Source: Flavobacteriaceae bacterium (GTDB lineage Bacteria; Bacteroidota; Bacteroidia; Flavobacteriales; Flavobacteriaceae). Taken from it: DNA of 64,000 nt. Shown here one piece after another: positions 36,159-45,251 of the stretch. Made by a program: the position numbers and the translations under genes. Numbering within the stretch: the stretch's first letter is position 1; each line of letters starts with the position of its first letter. A model generated the notes under the pieces. The model was not told the origin of the DNA, did no database searches, and saw only the letters and a list, made by a program, of their open reading frames with translations. The stretch covers positions 62,001 to 126,000 of the forward strand of contig JAKITV010000002.1 in assembly GCA_021647885.1 (NCBI GenBank), written 5' to 3'.

Positions 36159-36446
36159 TTCTTGAATAAAGTTTTTTGTGAAATAATTTTTGTGAAACAA
36201 AAGTAATTAACCAGATGTAGCTTAAAAACAATCAACCTGTTCTAAAAAATGATTAAATTCCCTATTCCAAAAAAAGACACAAATACTGAAGTATACGTTC
36301 GAGAATTTCTTTTTAAGTATAAAAAATCCTATTAAAATTTTAGAAGTTTTTCTTACAATTTATTGCACTTCATCGAAAACTTATGTCTTTTAAACGTTTT
36401 TCGTTTATTTATTTTTATGTTTACTACTCCTTAATTCCACCTACTT

Positions 36447-36701
36447 ATGAAAGCAACTACTTCAACCACAGGATCTTTTTCAAAATTGTATTGTAATGTT
36501 TTTGGGCATCAATATGATGTTACAAAAAAAGTAACTAAACATGTTAAAGAATACACATGTAAATGCTGCAAAAAACAATTAACTACAAATAGCAATGGAT
36601 ATTTAACCGAGCTAACACCAACCTTTAGGGAAATAAATTTCCTTTTAGAGCGTATTCATACAAGAAGAATGATGCGTTTAAACCAAAAAATAGCCTCTTA
36701 A
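36447..36701 (+). CDS. Zinc-ribbon mini-protein, paralogue 1
   Basis: The 84-residue product contains a compact cysteine/histidine pattern: YCNVFGHQY, then EYTCKCCKKQLTT. This could bind one zinc. The next gene (36779) encodes a clear paralogue with the same frame of residues: FGH.Y.VTKKVT.HVKEYTCK.C, then NGNG-type turn, LTP.. EIN..LERIH. I do not know a characterised relative; it may be related to small zinc-finger families such as DUF1660, but this is not certain. The upstream 288 bases (36159-36446) hold no gene I can support. Confidence 0.65.
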   Translation: MKATTSTTGSFSKLYCNVFGHQYDVTKKVTKHVKEYTCKCCKKQLTTNSNGYLTELTPTFREINFLLERIHTRRMMRLNQKIAS

Positions 36702-36778
36702 TCGATTTATTAGCCAGTTAAACAAACGCGTAAAAGTATTTTTCATATATTTAATGTCTTTCAAATATTTAGAAATAT

Positions 36779-37003
36779 ATGAAACACATATACTGTTCCT
36801 TATTTGGTCATAACTATATTGTAACTAAAAAAGTTACTTTCCACGTTAAAGAGTACACTTGCAAACAATGTAATCAACAAGTTACAACAAATGGTAATGG
36901 AAAATTAACCATTTTAACTCCAAAGTATAAAGAAATCAATTCTGTTTTAGAAAGGATTCATTATAATAGACTTAAACGAAAATCACTTATTCTTAATCAG
37001 TAA
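36779..37003 (+). CDS. Zinc-ribbon mini-protein, paralogue 2
   Basis: The 74-residue protein is a tandem duplicate of the preceding gene. It keeps YCSLFGHNY, KEYTCKQCNQQ, LTPKYKEIN and LERIHYNR, so the Cys, His and CxxC pattern and the basic C-terminal helix are conserved while linkers differ. Conservation of exactly these residues argues that both are real genes. The stop codon overlaps the 3' end of the convergent thiL gene by 11 bases. Function unknown; RNA or DNA contact by a basic zinc ribbon is only a guess. Confidence 0.65.
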   Translation: MKHIYCSLFGHNYIVTKKVTFHVKEYTCKQCNQQVTTNGNGKLTILTPKYKEINSVLERIHYNRLKRKSLILNQ

Positions 37004-38039
37004 GCGCGTTCCAGCCTTGTGCAGTAATTGGAATTTTAGTTTCTGCTCTAGTAATAAGATGCATACCTTTACTTTCTTCTGTCATATAACCAATAACTGT
37101 TAAATTAGGATTTGCCTTAATTTTTGGATAATCCTCTTGCGAGATGGTCATTAACAGTTCGTAATCTTCACCTCCATTTAAAGCAATTGTTGTACTATCA
37201 ATTTTAAATTCTTCACATGTTGAAATTACTTGTGGATCTAATGGTATTTTGTTTTCATACAAATCACATCCAACCTTGCTTTGCTTGCATAAATGCATAA
37301 TTTCTGAAGACAAACCGTCACTTATATCAATCATTGCAGTAGGCTTAACTTCTAAATCTTTAAGCAATTTAACAATATCTTTCCTAGCTTCTGGTTTTAA
37401 TTGGCGCTCTATTATATATGAATATTGATCTAAATCTGGTTGATTTTTTGGATTTACTTTAAACACTTCTTTTTCTCTTTCTAATACTTGCAGCCCTAAA
37501 TATGCAGCTCCCAAATCTCCAGTAACAACTAGCAAATCATTAGGTTTGGCTTCATTTCTATAGACTATATCATCTTTATTTACTTCTCCAATAGCAGTAA
37601 TAGAAATTAATAATCCCGATTTAGAAGACGTTGTATCTCCTCCAACCACATCCACGTTATAAATATTTGAAGCAGTTTCAATTCCAGAATATAACTCTTC
37701 AAGAGCTTCTAAAGGAAATCTATTGGAAACTGCAATAGAAACAGTAATTTGAGTAGCAGTTGCATTCATTGCATAAACATCAGACAGGTTAACGATAACC
37801 GCCTTATATCCTAAATGTTTTAAAGGCATATAACTCAAGTCAAAGTGAACACCTTCAACCAGCAAATCTGTTGTTATTACCATTTGTTTGGTATTGCATC
37901 CTATAACTGCAGCATCATCTCCAATTCCCTTTATTGTTGATTCTTGTTTTATTTTTAAGTTTTTAGTAAGGTGATCAATTAATCCAAACTCACCTAAATC
38001 ACTTAATGGTGTATGTTGTTGACTTTTGTCCTCTATCAT
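36993..38039 (-). CDS. thiL: Thiamine-monophosphate kinase
   Basis: The 348-residue enzyme phosphorylates thiamine monophosphate to thiamine pyrophosphate with ATP, the last step of thiamine synthesis. It has the AIRS/PurM fold motifs: GDDAAVIG, TTDLLVEGVHFD, VNLSDVYAMNA, GGDTTSSKSG and GDLGAAYLGL. Its start codon lies four bases after a -7 box, as for glyS. It overlaps the zinc-ribbon gene tail-to-tail. No TPP riboswitch was seen before it, and there is no room for one if transcription starts at the ATG. Confidence 0.95.
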   Translation of the reverse strand: MIEDKSQQHTPLSDLGEFGLIDHLTKNLKIKQESTIKGIGDDAAVIGCNTKQMVITTDLLVEGVHFDLSYMPLKHLGYKAVIVNLSDVYAMNATATQITVSIAVSNRFPLEALEELYSGIETASNIYNVDVVGGDTTSSKSGLLISITAIGEVNKDDIVYRNEAKPNDLLVVTGDLGAAYLGLQVLEREKEVFKVNPKNQPDLDQYSYIIERQLKPEARKDIVKLLKDLEVKPTAMIDISDGLSSEIMHLCKQSKVGCDLYENKIPLDPQVISTCEEFKIDSTTIALNGGEDYELLMTISQEDYPKIKANPNLTVIGYMTEESKGMHLITRAETKIPITAQGWNALTD

Positions 38040-38043
38040 GCTG

Positions 38044-38051
38044 CAAAAATA
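38044..38051 (-). promoter_or_regulatory. thiL -7 box four bases before the start codon
   Basis: TATTTTTG on the minus strand matches TAnnTTTG, separated from the ATG by CAGC only. The spacing is the same as at glyS, and would put the transcript start on the start codon. Confidence 0.5.
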
Positions 38052-38106
38052 ATATCCTTTTTGAGTATTGCCAATAAATAAATATTAAATTGCATAAAAA
38101 TTTGTT

Positions 38107-39342
38107 TTGAAACTCCCCAAAAGTTTAATTAAAGTAGCTTCATTACTTGCCGTTTTTGTTTTAATTACAAATTGTTCAAATGAAACACTAAACCCGAATG
38201 ATTTAAATACGTTTGCTCCACAATTTAGATGTGAAAACGGTTTTGCAGATATTTATCCTTGTAACGATTATGATTTAATGGGACACATTCCTATTGAAGA
38301 TTTAGGAGGTTCTGGAGCAGAAGGTAATGATTCTTGGGGATGGACTGACTCAACAACAGGAAAAGAATATGCATTAATAGGCACAACAACTGGTTCTGCA
38401 TTTGTTGATATTTCAAATCCGACTGAACCTTTATTACTAGGCACACTTCCTACAGAAACGATAAACAATTTATGGAGAGATATTAAAGTATATAATAATC
38501 ACGCTTTTATAGTAGCTGATAATGCTGGATCTTATGGTATGCAAGTATTCAATTTAACGCGTTTAAGAAATGTAGCAAATCCTCCAGAAATTTTTACTAA
38601 TGATGCGCTCTATACTGGATTTGGAAGTGCTCACAATGTTGTTATTAATGAAGATAGTGGTTATGCGTATGTTGTAGGTAGTTCTACTTTTAGTGGTGGC
38701 CCTCATTTTATTAATATTCAAAACCCAACAAATCCAATTCTGGCGGGAGGCTATTCGGCAGGTGGTGATTCACACGATGCGCAAGTTGTTACTTATAATG
38801 GTCCAGACAGTGATTATTCTGAGCAAGAAATATATATTGGGAGTAATGGCAATGAAATTGTTATAGTTGACATTACTGATAAAAATAATCCTGTAAATAT
38901 TTCTACAATTAGTTATAATAACATAAGTTATGCGCATCAAGGATGGCTTGATGAAAATCAAACTTACTTTTTTATTGGAGATGAAGGAGATGAAATAAGC
39001 ACTGGCACAAACACAAGAACAATAATTTTAGATTTTACTGATTTGGACAATCCAACGTTTCATATGGATTACTTTGGTGCTTCTGTCGCGATAGATCATA
39101 ACGGTTATATTAAAGACAATATATACTATCAAGCTAGCTATACAGCAGGAATTAGAATGTTAGACATTTCAAATATCTCAAGCAAGTCAATAAATGAGAT
39201 TGGTTTCTTTGACACATACCCAGAAAACAATGCTACTGCTTTTAATGGTGCTTGGAGTGTATATCCTTATTTCCCAAGTGGGAATATTATTATAAGTGAT
39301 ATTGAAGGAGGATTATTTATTATTCGTAAAAGTCCTAATTAA
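38107..39342 (+). CDS. Choice-of-anchor B family lipoprotein (LVIVD-type beta-propeller)
   Basis: The 411-residue product starts at a TTG codon; no nearer ATG would preserve the signal peptide, which ends with the lipobox LITNC. The body has repeated blades of the LVIVD/YVTN type, such as FVDISNPTEPLLLGTL, FINIQNPTNPILAGGY and MLDISNISSKSINEIGFF. A His- and Asp-rich set (GSAHNVV, GDSHDAQV, YAHQGWL, IDHNGY) is typical of the choice-of-anchor B family. It is probably an outer-membrane lipoprotein propeller. Function unknown. Confidence 0.85.
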   Translation: MKLPKSLIKVASLLAVFVLITNCSNETLNPNDLNTFAPQFRCENGFADIYPCNDYDLMGHIPIEDLGGSGAEGNDSWGWTDSTTGKEYALIGTTTGSAFVDISNPTEPLLLGTLPTETINNLWRDIKVYNNHAFIVADNAGSYGMQVFNLTRLRNVANPPEIFTNDALYTGFGSAHNVVINEDSGYAYVVGSSTFSGGPHFINIQNPTNPILAGGYSAGGDSHDAQVVTYNGPDSDYSEQEIYIGSNGNEIVIVDITDKNNPVNISTISYNNISYAHQGWLDENQTYFFIGDEGDEISTGTNTRTIILDFTDLDNPTFHMDYFGASVAIDHNGYIKDNIYYQASYTAGIRMLDISNISSKSINEIGFFDTYPENNATAFNGAWSVYPYFPSGNIIISDIEGGLFIIRKSPN

Positions 39343-39444
39343 ATAAAAAGAACGCAAACTCTATCTTACTTTTTAATAAAAAAATCTTATCAAACCATTT
39401 ATTAATATAATGTTAGGTTCTTTCAAAATACAAGACTTAAATTG

Positions 39445-39452
39445 TATATTTG
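39445..39452 (+). promoter_or_regulatory. SUF operon -7 box
   Basis: TATATTTG matches TAnnTTTG exactly, with TTTC (39421-39424) one base off the TTTG -33 element at the ideal 20-base spacing. Transcription would start near 39457, about 30 bases before the first gene of the SUF cluster. Confidence 0.6.
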
Positions 39453-39485
39453 CACTCTATTTAGAATTAATCTATATAAAAATTT

Positions 39486-39818
39486 ATGATTAAAGTTTCT
39501 GAAACAGCCAAAAAGAAAGTTATCGAACTCATGCATGATGATGGCTACAATTATACAACCGACTTTGTTAGAGTTGGTGTTAAAAGTGGTGGTTGCTCTG
39601 GCTTATCTTACGATTTAAAATTTGATAAACAGAAAGAAGAAGAAGAAGATAAAGTATTTGAAGATAATGGCGTGAAAATTATTGTTGACAAGAAAAGTTT
39701 TTTATACCTAATAGGAACTACTCTAGACTATTCAGGAGGATTAAATGGAACTGGATTTGTATTTAACAATCCTAACGCCAATCGCACTTGCGGTTGTGGA
39801 GAAAGTTTCTCTTTATAA
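39486..39818 (+). CDS. A-type iron-sulfur carrier (SufA/IscA/HesB family)
   Basis: The 110-residue protein carries nascent Fe-S clusters to target enzymes. The three cluster-binding cysteines are present: SGGCSGLSY near residue 38 and CGC in NRTCGCGESFSL at the C-terminus. It is the first gene of the SUF cluster, 9 bases before sufB, and has a good promoter upstream. SufA, IscA and ErpA cannot be separated by sequence alone; position favours the SufA role. Confidence 0.93.
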   Translation: MIKVSETAKKKVIELMHDDGYNYTTDFVRVGVKSGGCSGLSYDLKFDKQKEEEEDKVFEDNGVKIIVDKKSFLYLIGTTLDYSGGLNGTGFVFNNPNANRTCGCGESFSL

Positions 39819-39827
39819 TTTAAGATA

Positions 39828-41276
39828 ATGGGTAAGTACACAGAAGACGATTTAAGAGAAGAACTTAAAACTCAAGAGTATGAGTATGGATTTTATACTG
39901 ATATTGAGTCGGATACATTTCCAAAAGGATTAAATGAAGGTGTTGTTCGAGCGATTTCTAAAAAGAAGAATGAGCCAGAATGGATGACCGAATGGAGACT
40001 TGAAGCATTTCGAATCTGGGAGAAAATGGATGAACCTGAATGGGCAAATGTAACCTACAAAAAACCCGATTTTCAAGACATCAGTTATTATTCTGCACCA
40101 AAATCAGTTGATCCAAATAAAACATTAGACGATGTAGATGAAGACCTTTTGGCTATGTATAAAAAGTTGGGCATATCTATCGATGAACAAAAAAAGATGA
40201 ACAATATTGCAATAGACATTATTGTAGATTCTGTTTCTGTTGCAACAACTTTTAAAAAAACATTAGAAGAAAAAGGCATCATTTTTTGTCCTATTTCTGA
40301 AGCAATTCAAGAACATCCCGAATTGGTAAAAAAATATATGGGAACCATTGTTCCGAGAACAGATAATTTTTATGCAGCACTCAATTCAGCAGTATTTACC
40401 GATGGTTCTTTTTGCTATATTCCAAAAGGCATAAAATGCCCAATGGAACTATCAACCTATTTCAGAATTAACGAAGGTGGTACTGGTCAATTTGAGCGTA
40501 CACTTCTTATTGCTGATGAAGGTAGTTATGTAAGTTACCTCGAAGGTTGTACAGCTCCAAGTCGTGACGAAAACCAATTACATGCGGCTGTTGTAGAGCT
40601 TATTGCACTGGATGATGCCGAAATAAAATACAGTACAGTACAAAATTGGTATCCTGGAAATGCTGAAGGCAAAGGTGGTGTTTATAATTTTGTAACCAAA
40701 CGTGGTTTGTGCGAAAACAATGCAAAAATCTCTTGGACACAAGTAGAAACTGGAAGTGCTATAACCTGGAAATATCCTAGTTGCATCTTAAAAGGCGATA
40801 ATTCGGTTGGTGAATTTTATTCTATTGCTGTAACTAATAATTACCAGCAAGCAGACACTGGAACCAAAATGATTCATTTGGGTAAAAACACAAAATCAAC
40901 AATTATAAGTAAAGGTATTTCTGCAGGAAAATCTCAAAATAGTTATAGAGGATTAGTACAAATACATTCTCGAGCAAAAAATGCACGTAATTTTTCGCAA
41001 TGTGACAGTTTGTTAATGGGAAATGAATGCGGTGCACACACGTTTCCATACATTGAAGTAAAAAACAAATCGGCACAAATAGAACATGAAGCCACAACCA
41101 GTAAAATTGGTGAAGACCAAATTTTTTACTGCAATCAACGAGGCATCGATACAGAAAAAGCCATCGCTTTAATTGTAAACGGATTTAGTAAAGATGTGTT
41201 AAATAAGCTTCCTATGGAATTTGCCGTTGAAGCTCAAAAATTATTAGAAATAAGTTTAGAGGGAAGCGTAGGATAA
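39828..41276 (+). CDS. sufB: Fe-S cluster scaffold subunit SufB
   Basis: The 482-residue SufB is the scaffold of the SufBC2D complex, on which Fe-S clusters are built from sulfide delivered by SufS and SufE. Signature text is present: [45 protein letters not shown] and [18 protein letters not shown], which holds a conserved functional cysteine. Size and sequence are canonical. It sits 9 bases after the carrier gene and 53 bases before a lipoprotein gene that interrupts the usual sufB-sufC order. Confidence 0.98.
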   Translation: MGKYTEDDLREELKTQEYEYGFYTDIESDTFPKGLNEGVVRAISKKKNEPEWMTEWRLEAFRIWEKMDEPEWANVTYKKPDFQDISYYSAPKSVDPNKTLDDVDEDLLAMYKKLGISIDEQKKMNNIAIDIIVDSVSVATTFKKTLEEKGIIFCPISEAIQEHPELVKKYMGTIVPRTDNFYAALNSAVFTDGSFCYIPKGIKCPMELSTYFRINEGGTGQFERTLLIADEGSYVSYLEGCTAPSRDENQLHAAVVELIALDDAEIKYSTVQNWYPGNAEGKGGVYNFVTKRGLCENNAKISWTQVETGSAITWKYPSCILKGDNSVGEFYSIAVTNNYQQADTGTKMIHLGKNTKSTIISKGISAGKSQNSYRGLVQIHSRAKNARNFSQCDSLLMGNECGAHTFPYIEVKNKSAQIEHEATTSKIGEDQIFYCNQRGIDTEKAIALIVNGFSKDVLNKLPMEFAVEAQKLLEISLEGSVG

Positions 41277-41292
41277 AAGAAGTTTAATTAAA

Positions 41293-41315
41293 AGATTTCC
41301 GTTTTCACGGAAATG
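41293..41315 (-). repeat. REP-like palindrome inside the SUF operon
   Basis: AGATTTCCGTTTTCACGGAA is the inverted, slightly diverged copy of the repeat at 2927-2949, with about 21 of 24 bases shared and the stem TTTCCG/CGGAAA kept. It lies in the 53-base gap between sufB and the lipoprotein gene. Confidence 0.55.
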
Positions 41316-41329
41316 AAAATAAATTTTCA

Positions 41330-41752
41330 ATGAAAAAAATAATTTTATTAGTATTAGTGCTTTCAGCATTTATAAGCTGTAAAAACGATTCAAAATCGAA
41401 TACAAACAAAGAAACAATTACCGCTGATGGTGTAGAAAAAACTTCTAAACAAAATGATGGGCTAACCCTTTTAAAAGGTGACTTTATTTATTTTGCTGAT
41501 GCTGCCGTGTTGCAAACACACAAAGAAGTTTACGGAGTAATTATTAACGAAAAAATGCATGAGCTCAATGACCAAATTCAAAAATATAAAGTAGAGGTTA
41601 CAGATATGGTTCCTGTAGAAATTCGCGGAAAAATAACACCTAAACCAGAAGGCGAAGAAGGCTGGCCTTTTAGAGTAGAGATTAAAGAAATATTAAACGT
41701 TAGTAAACCAAACCCACAAGACAACGAAGTTATTAAAGTAGGAAAAGAATAA
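41330..41752 (+). CDS. Small lipoprotein encoded inside the SUF operon
   Basis: The 140-residue product has a lipoprotein signal peptide (FISC), a Lys/Ser/Asn-rich linker, and a beta-rich domain of about 90 residues (LKGDFIYFADAAVLQTHKEV ... IRGKITPKPEGEEGWPFRVEIKEI). I do not recognise a named domain. It lies 1 base before sufC, so it must be cotranscribed, and I have the impression that similar lipoproteins occur in this place in other Flavobacteriaceae. Its role in Fe-S assembly, if any, is unknown; as an envelope protein it may just be a passenger. Confidence 0.75.
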   Translation: MKKIILLVLVLSAFISCKNDSKSNTNKETITADGVEKTSKQNDGLTLLKGDFIYFADAAVLQTHKEVYGVIINEKMHELNDQIQKYKVEVTDMVPVEIRGKITPKPEGEEGWPFRVEIKEILNVSKPNPQDNEVIKVGKE

Positions 41753-41753
41753 T

Positions 41754-42506
41754 ATGTTAAAGATAACTAATTTACACGCAAGTATTGATAATAAGACCAT
41801 TTTAAAAGGTGTGAATCTAGAAGTGAAAGCTGGAGAAGTTCATGCCATAATGGGGCCAAATGGCTCTGGGAAAAGCACATTGGCATCAGTAATTGCCGGC
41901 AAAGAAGATTACGAAGTGTTAAAGGGCAAGATAACTTTTGAAGGTCAAGATATAGCTGATTTAGCTCCTGAAGATCGCGCACATAAAGGTATATTTATGT
42001 CGTTTCAATATCCAATAGAAATTCCTGGAGTTACAGTTACAAATTTTATAAAAACAGCCATTAACGAAACCCGTAAAGCAAAAGGCTTAAACGATATGCC
42101 AGCAAACAAAATGCTGAAACTAATTCGAGATAAAGCCGAACTTTTAGAAATCGATAGAAGGTTTTTATCCCGTTCTTTAAATCAAGGGTTTTCTGGAGGA
42201 GAAAAAAAACGAAATGAAATTTTTCAAATGGCAATGCTAGAGCCAAAATTGGCAATTCTTGACGAAACCGATTCTGGGCTGGATATTGATGCACTTCGCA
42301 TTGTTGCTAATGGTGTAAACAAACTAAAAAGTAAAGACAACGCAGTTGTTGTAATTACACATTATCAACGTTTACTGGACTATATTATTCCTGATTTTGT
42401 TCATGTTATATATGATGGGAAAATAGTAAAATCTGGCACAAAAGAATTAGCACATGAGCTTGAAGAAAAAGGCTACGATTGGATTAAAGAAGAAGTGAAC
42501 GCGTAA
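41754..42506 (+). CDS. sufC: SUF system ATPase SufC
   Basis: The 250-residue ABC-type ATPase powers the SufBCD scaffold. Motifs are complete: Walker A GPNGSGKST at about 35-43, signature GFSGGEKKRNE, Walker B LAILDETDSGLDID and the switch His in VVITHYQRLLDY. Cytoplasmic and not a transporter despite its fold. It follows the lipoprotein gene by 1 base and precedes sufD across a 142-base spacer filled with CAGT repeats. Confidence 0.98.
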   Translation: MLKITNLHASIDNKTILKGVNLEVKAGEVHAIMGPNGSGKSTLASVIAGKEDYEVLKGKITFEGQDIADLAPEDRAHKGIFMSFQYPIEIPGVTVTNFIKTAINETRKAKGLNDMPANKMLKLIRDKAELLEIDRRFLSRSLNQGFSGGEKKRNEIFQMAMLEPKLAILDETDSGLDIDALRIVANGVNKLKSKDNAVVVITHYQRLLDYIIPDFVHVIYDGKIVKSGTKELAHELEEKGYDWIKEEVNA

Positions 42507-42514
42507 TTAGTTAG

Positions 42515-42622
42515 CAGTATTCAGTCTCAGTTTGCAGTTGTTCACCCAAAACTGAATACTCAAAGATTTAGAAAACAGTAAACAGTTTCAAATATAGTAA
42601 ACAGCTTTTTCACTGAATACTG
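42515..42622. repeat. CAGT-rich intergenic repeat, copy 2
   Basis: The spacer between sufC and sufD is made almost entirely of variants of CAGTATTCAGT, CAGTTTGCAGT and their complements. CAGTATTCAGT at 42515-42525 is perfectly inverted at 42612-42622, so a long hairpin can form. CAGTCTCAGTTTGCAG (42522-42537) matches the inverted copy at 4044-4060. The stretch does not code. Confidence 0.6.
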
Positions 42623-42648
42623 TACACTGCGACTGAAAACTTAAAACA

Positions 42649-43962
42649 ATGGATTTAAAAGAAAAATTAATATCATCTTTTCTTGCCTTCGAAAATCAAG
42701 TCGATGTAGATACTTATGTACACGATATTAGAAGTAAAGCTATACAAACTTTTGAAGACAAAGGGTTTCCTTCAAAAAAAGATGAAGATTGGAAATACAC
42801 GTCACTAAATCGAATTTTAAAAGAGGACTATACCGTTTTTCCTAAACAGGAATACGATATAGAGTATCGAGATATAAAGAAATATCTTATACACGATATA
42901 GATTCCTACAAAATTGTATTTATAGATGGAAAATATTCTTCACATCTTTCTGAAACTACACACGATGGCATGGATATTTGTTTAACATCTGCAGCGCTTT
43001 CTAAACCAAAATATCATTTAATAATTGAAAATTATTTTAATAAAATTGCGCCAAAAGATAGCTTAACTTCTTTAAATACCGCATTTTCGAGTGAAGGTGC
43101 GTATATTCATATTCCAAAAAATAAATTGGTACAAAAACCAATTCAAATCTTACACTTTTCGACAGGAAATGAATCTGCAACAATGCTACAGCCACGTAAT
43201 TTAATTATTGTTGACGAGAACTCGCATGTGCAAATTATAGAACGTCATCAAAGTTTAACAGAAAACCCTGTATTAACCAATAGTGTAACAGAAATTTTTA
43301 CCAATAAACGCGCTATAGTAGATTATTATAAAGTGCAAAATGACAATCTAAATGCATCCTTAATAGACAATACATTTATTAAGCAAAAACAAGAAAGCAT
43401 TTGTTCGGTTCACACTTTTTCTTTTGGAGGTAAATTAACACGTAACAATCTTAGGTTTTTTCAACATGGTGAACGCATAAATTCAATTTTAAAAGGGATT
43501 ACCATTATAGGAGATAAACAACATGTAGATCATAGTACCTTGGTGCAACATATTGAGCCAAATTGCGAAAGCCATCAAGATTACAAAGGTATTTTTGGAG
43601 ATAATGCTGTTGGTGTTTTTAACGGTAAAGTTATTGTTGAAAAAGAAGCGCAAAAAACCAATGCGTTTCAAACCAATAATAATATTTTGCTTAATGATAA
43701 AGCGACCATAAACACAAAACCTCAACTGGAAATTTTTGCCGACGATGTAAAATGTTCTCATGGTTGCACTATTGGACAATTAGACGAAAATGCACTGTTT
43801 TATTTACGTGCACGAGGCATTCCAAAAAAAGAAGCTAAAGCATTATTAATGTATGCTTTTGCCAATAATGTTTTAGAAAGTGTAAAAATCCCTAAACTTA
43901 AACAACGTATCAATAAACTTATTGCTAATAAATTAGGTGTAAATATTGGGTTTGATCTTTAA
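42649..43962 (+). CDS. sufD: SUF scaffold subunit SufD
   Basis: The 437-residue SufD pairs with SufB to form the scaffold. It shows the SufBD beta-helix core (HVQIIERHQSL, FQHGERINSILKGI, HVDHSTLVQHIEPNCESHQDYKG written here in parts) and the conserved CSHGCTIGQLDENALFYLRARG near the C-terminus, also in parts. The N-terminal domain includes the typical KDEDWKYTSL. Only 2 bases separate it from sufS, so the two are coupled. Confidence 0.96.
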   Translation: MDLKEKLISSFLAFENQVDVDTYVHDIRSKAIQTFEDKGFPSKKDEDWKYTSLNRILKEDYTVFPKQEYDIEYRDIKKYLIHDIDSYKIVFIDGKYSSHLSETTHDGMDICLTSAALSKPKYHLIIENYFNKIAPKDSLTSLNTAFSSEGAYIHIPKNKLVQKPIQILHFSTGNESATMLQPRNLIIVDENSHVQIIERHQSLTENPVLTNSVTEIFTNKRAIVDYYKVQNDNLNASLIDNTFIKQKQESICSVHTFSFGGKLTRNNLRFFQHGERINSILKGITIIGDKQHVDHSTLVQHIEPNCESHQDYKGIFGDNAVGVFNGKVIVEKEAQKTNAFQTNNNILLNDKATINTKPQLEIFADDVKCSHGCTIGQLDENALFYLRARGIPKKEAKALLMYAFANNVLESVKIPKLKQRINKLIANKLGVNIGFDL

Positions 43963-43964
43963 TA

Positions 43965-45203
43965 ATGAAATCCACAAATCAACATATAACTTTTAAAGTC
44001 GATAAAATCCGTAAAGATTTCCCAATACTATCTCGAAAAGTCAATGGGAAACCTTTGGTTTATTTTGATAATGCTGCGACATCGCAAACGCCACAAGTTG
44101 TAATCGATGCCATTGTAAATTATTACAGTAATTATAATGCTAACATACATCGTGGAGTACATACGTTAAGCCAAGAAGCAACTGATGCTTATGAGCAAGC
44201 GCGACAAAAAATCCAGAAACATTTTAATGCTCAACATTCTCACGAAATTATTTTCACTTCTGGCACAACACACGCAATTAATTTAGTTGCCAACGGGTTT
44301 TCTTCCTTATTAAAAAAAGATGACGAAATTATAGTTTCTGCTTTAGAGCATCATAGTAATATCGTGCCTTGGCAAATGTTATGTGAGCAGACTGGAGCAA
44401 TTTTAAAAGTGATTCCTATGAATCAAGAGGGAGAATTGATTATTTCAGCATATGATAAATTGCTTTCAGAAAATACCAAATTGGTTTTTGTAAATCATAT
44501 TTCTAATGCTCTAGGAACCATTAATCCAATAGAAGAAATAATTAAAAAAGCACACGATGTTAACGCAGCCGTTTTAGTGGATGGAGCACAAGCATGTCCA
44601 CATTTAAAACCAGATGTACAAGCATTAGATGTGGATTTTTATGTAGCTTCGGCTCATAAAATGTGTGGTCCAACTGGAATTGGAATGCTCTACGGAAAGT
44701 CAACATGGCTCAACAAATTACCGCCTTATCAAGGTGGTGGAGAAATGATTGAAGAAGTCACTTTTGAAAAAACCACTTACGCTGATTTACCTTATAAATT
44801 TGAAGCTGGAACACCAAATATTTGTGGTGGTATTGCCTTTGGAGTTGCAATAGATTACTTAAATTCTATTGGATTTGATGCAATTGCTTCATATGAAAAC
44901 GAATTGCTTAATTATGCAACCCAAAACCTTCTGGAGATAGAAGGCTTAAAAATTTACGGTACATCACCAAATAAAACTTCTGTCATTTCATTTAATATTG
45001 AAGGAATTCATCCTTACGATATAGGGACTATCGTAGATAAATTAGGAATTGCAGTAAGAACAGGACATCATTGTGCTCAACCTATAATGGATTTCTATGA
45101 AATTCCGGGAACTGTTAGAGCTTCGTTTTCTTTTTACAACACTAAAGAAGAAATAGATGCATTAGTTTATGCCGTAAAAAAAGCTAAAACAATGCTATTA
45201 TAA
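43965..45203 (+). CDS. sufS: Cysteine desulfurase SufS
   Basis: The 412-residue PLP enzyme takes sulfur from cysteine and passes it to SufE. The PLP lysine is in SAHKMCGPTGIG, and the active-site persulfide cysteine is in RTGHHCAQPIMDF. It also has the group II signature HHSNIVPWQ. It is cytoplasmic and acts with SufE, encoded 0.9 kb downstream beyond a META-domain gene. Confidence 0.97.
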   Translation: MKSTNQHITFKVDKIRKDFPILSRKVNGKPLVYFDNAATSQTPQVVIDAIVNYYSNYNANIHRGVHTLSQEATDAYEQARQKIQKHFNAQHSHEIIFTSGTTHAINLVANGFSSLLKKDDEIIVSALEHHSNIVPWQMLCEQTGAILKVIPMNQEGELIISAYDKLLSENTKLVFVNHISNALGTINPIEEIIKKAHDVNAAVLVDGAQACPHLKPDVQALDVDFYVASAHKMCGPTGIGMLYGKSTWLNKLPPYQGGGEMIEEVTFEKTTYADLPYKFEAGTPNICGGIAFGVAIDYLNSIGFDAIASYENELLNYATQNLLEIEGLKIYGTSPNKTSVISFNIEGIHPYDIGTIVDKLGIAVRTGHHCAQPIMDFYEIPGTVRASFSFYNTKEEIDALVYAVKKAKTMLL

Positions 45204-45251
45204 ATTTTTGGCTCCTTTTTTGTATATTAATTAAGTCTAAAACACTTTAAA

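Noticed and set aside
36249-36335. A 28-codon open frame in the spacer before the zinc-ribbon genes
   Set aside because: It is short, has no promoter or recognisable sequence, and frames of this length occur by chance.
42507-42648. CRISPR-like array between sufC and sufD
   Set aside because: The CAGT-type words are irregular in length and orientation, with no constant repeat and spacer periodicity.
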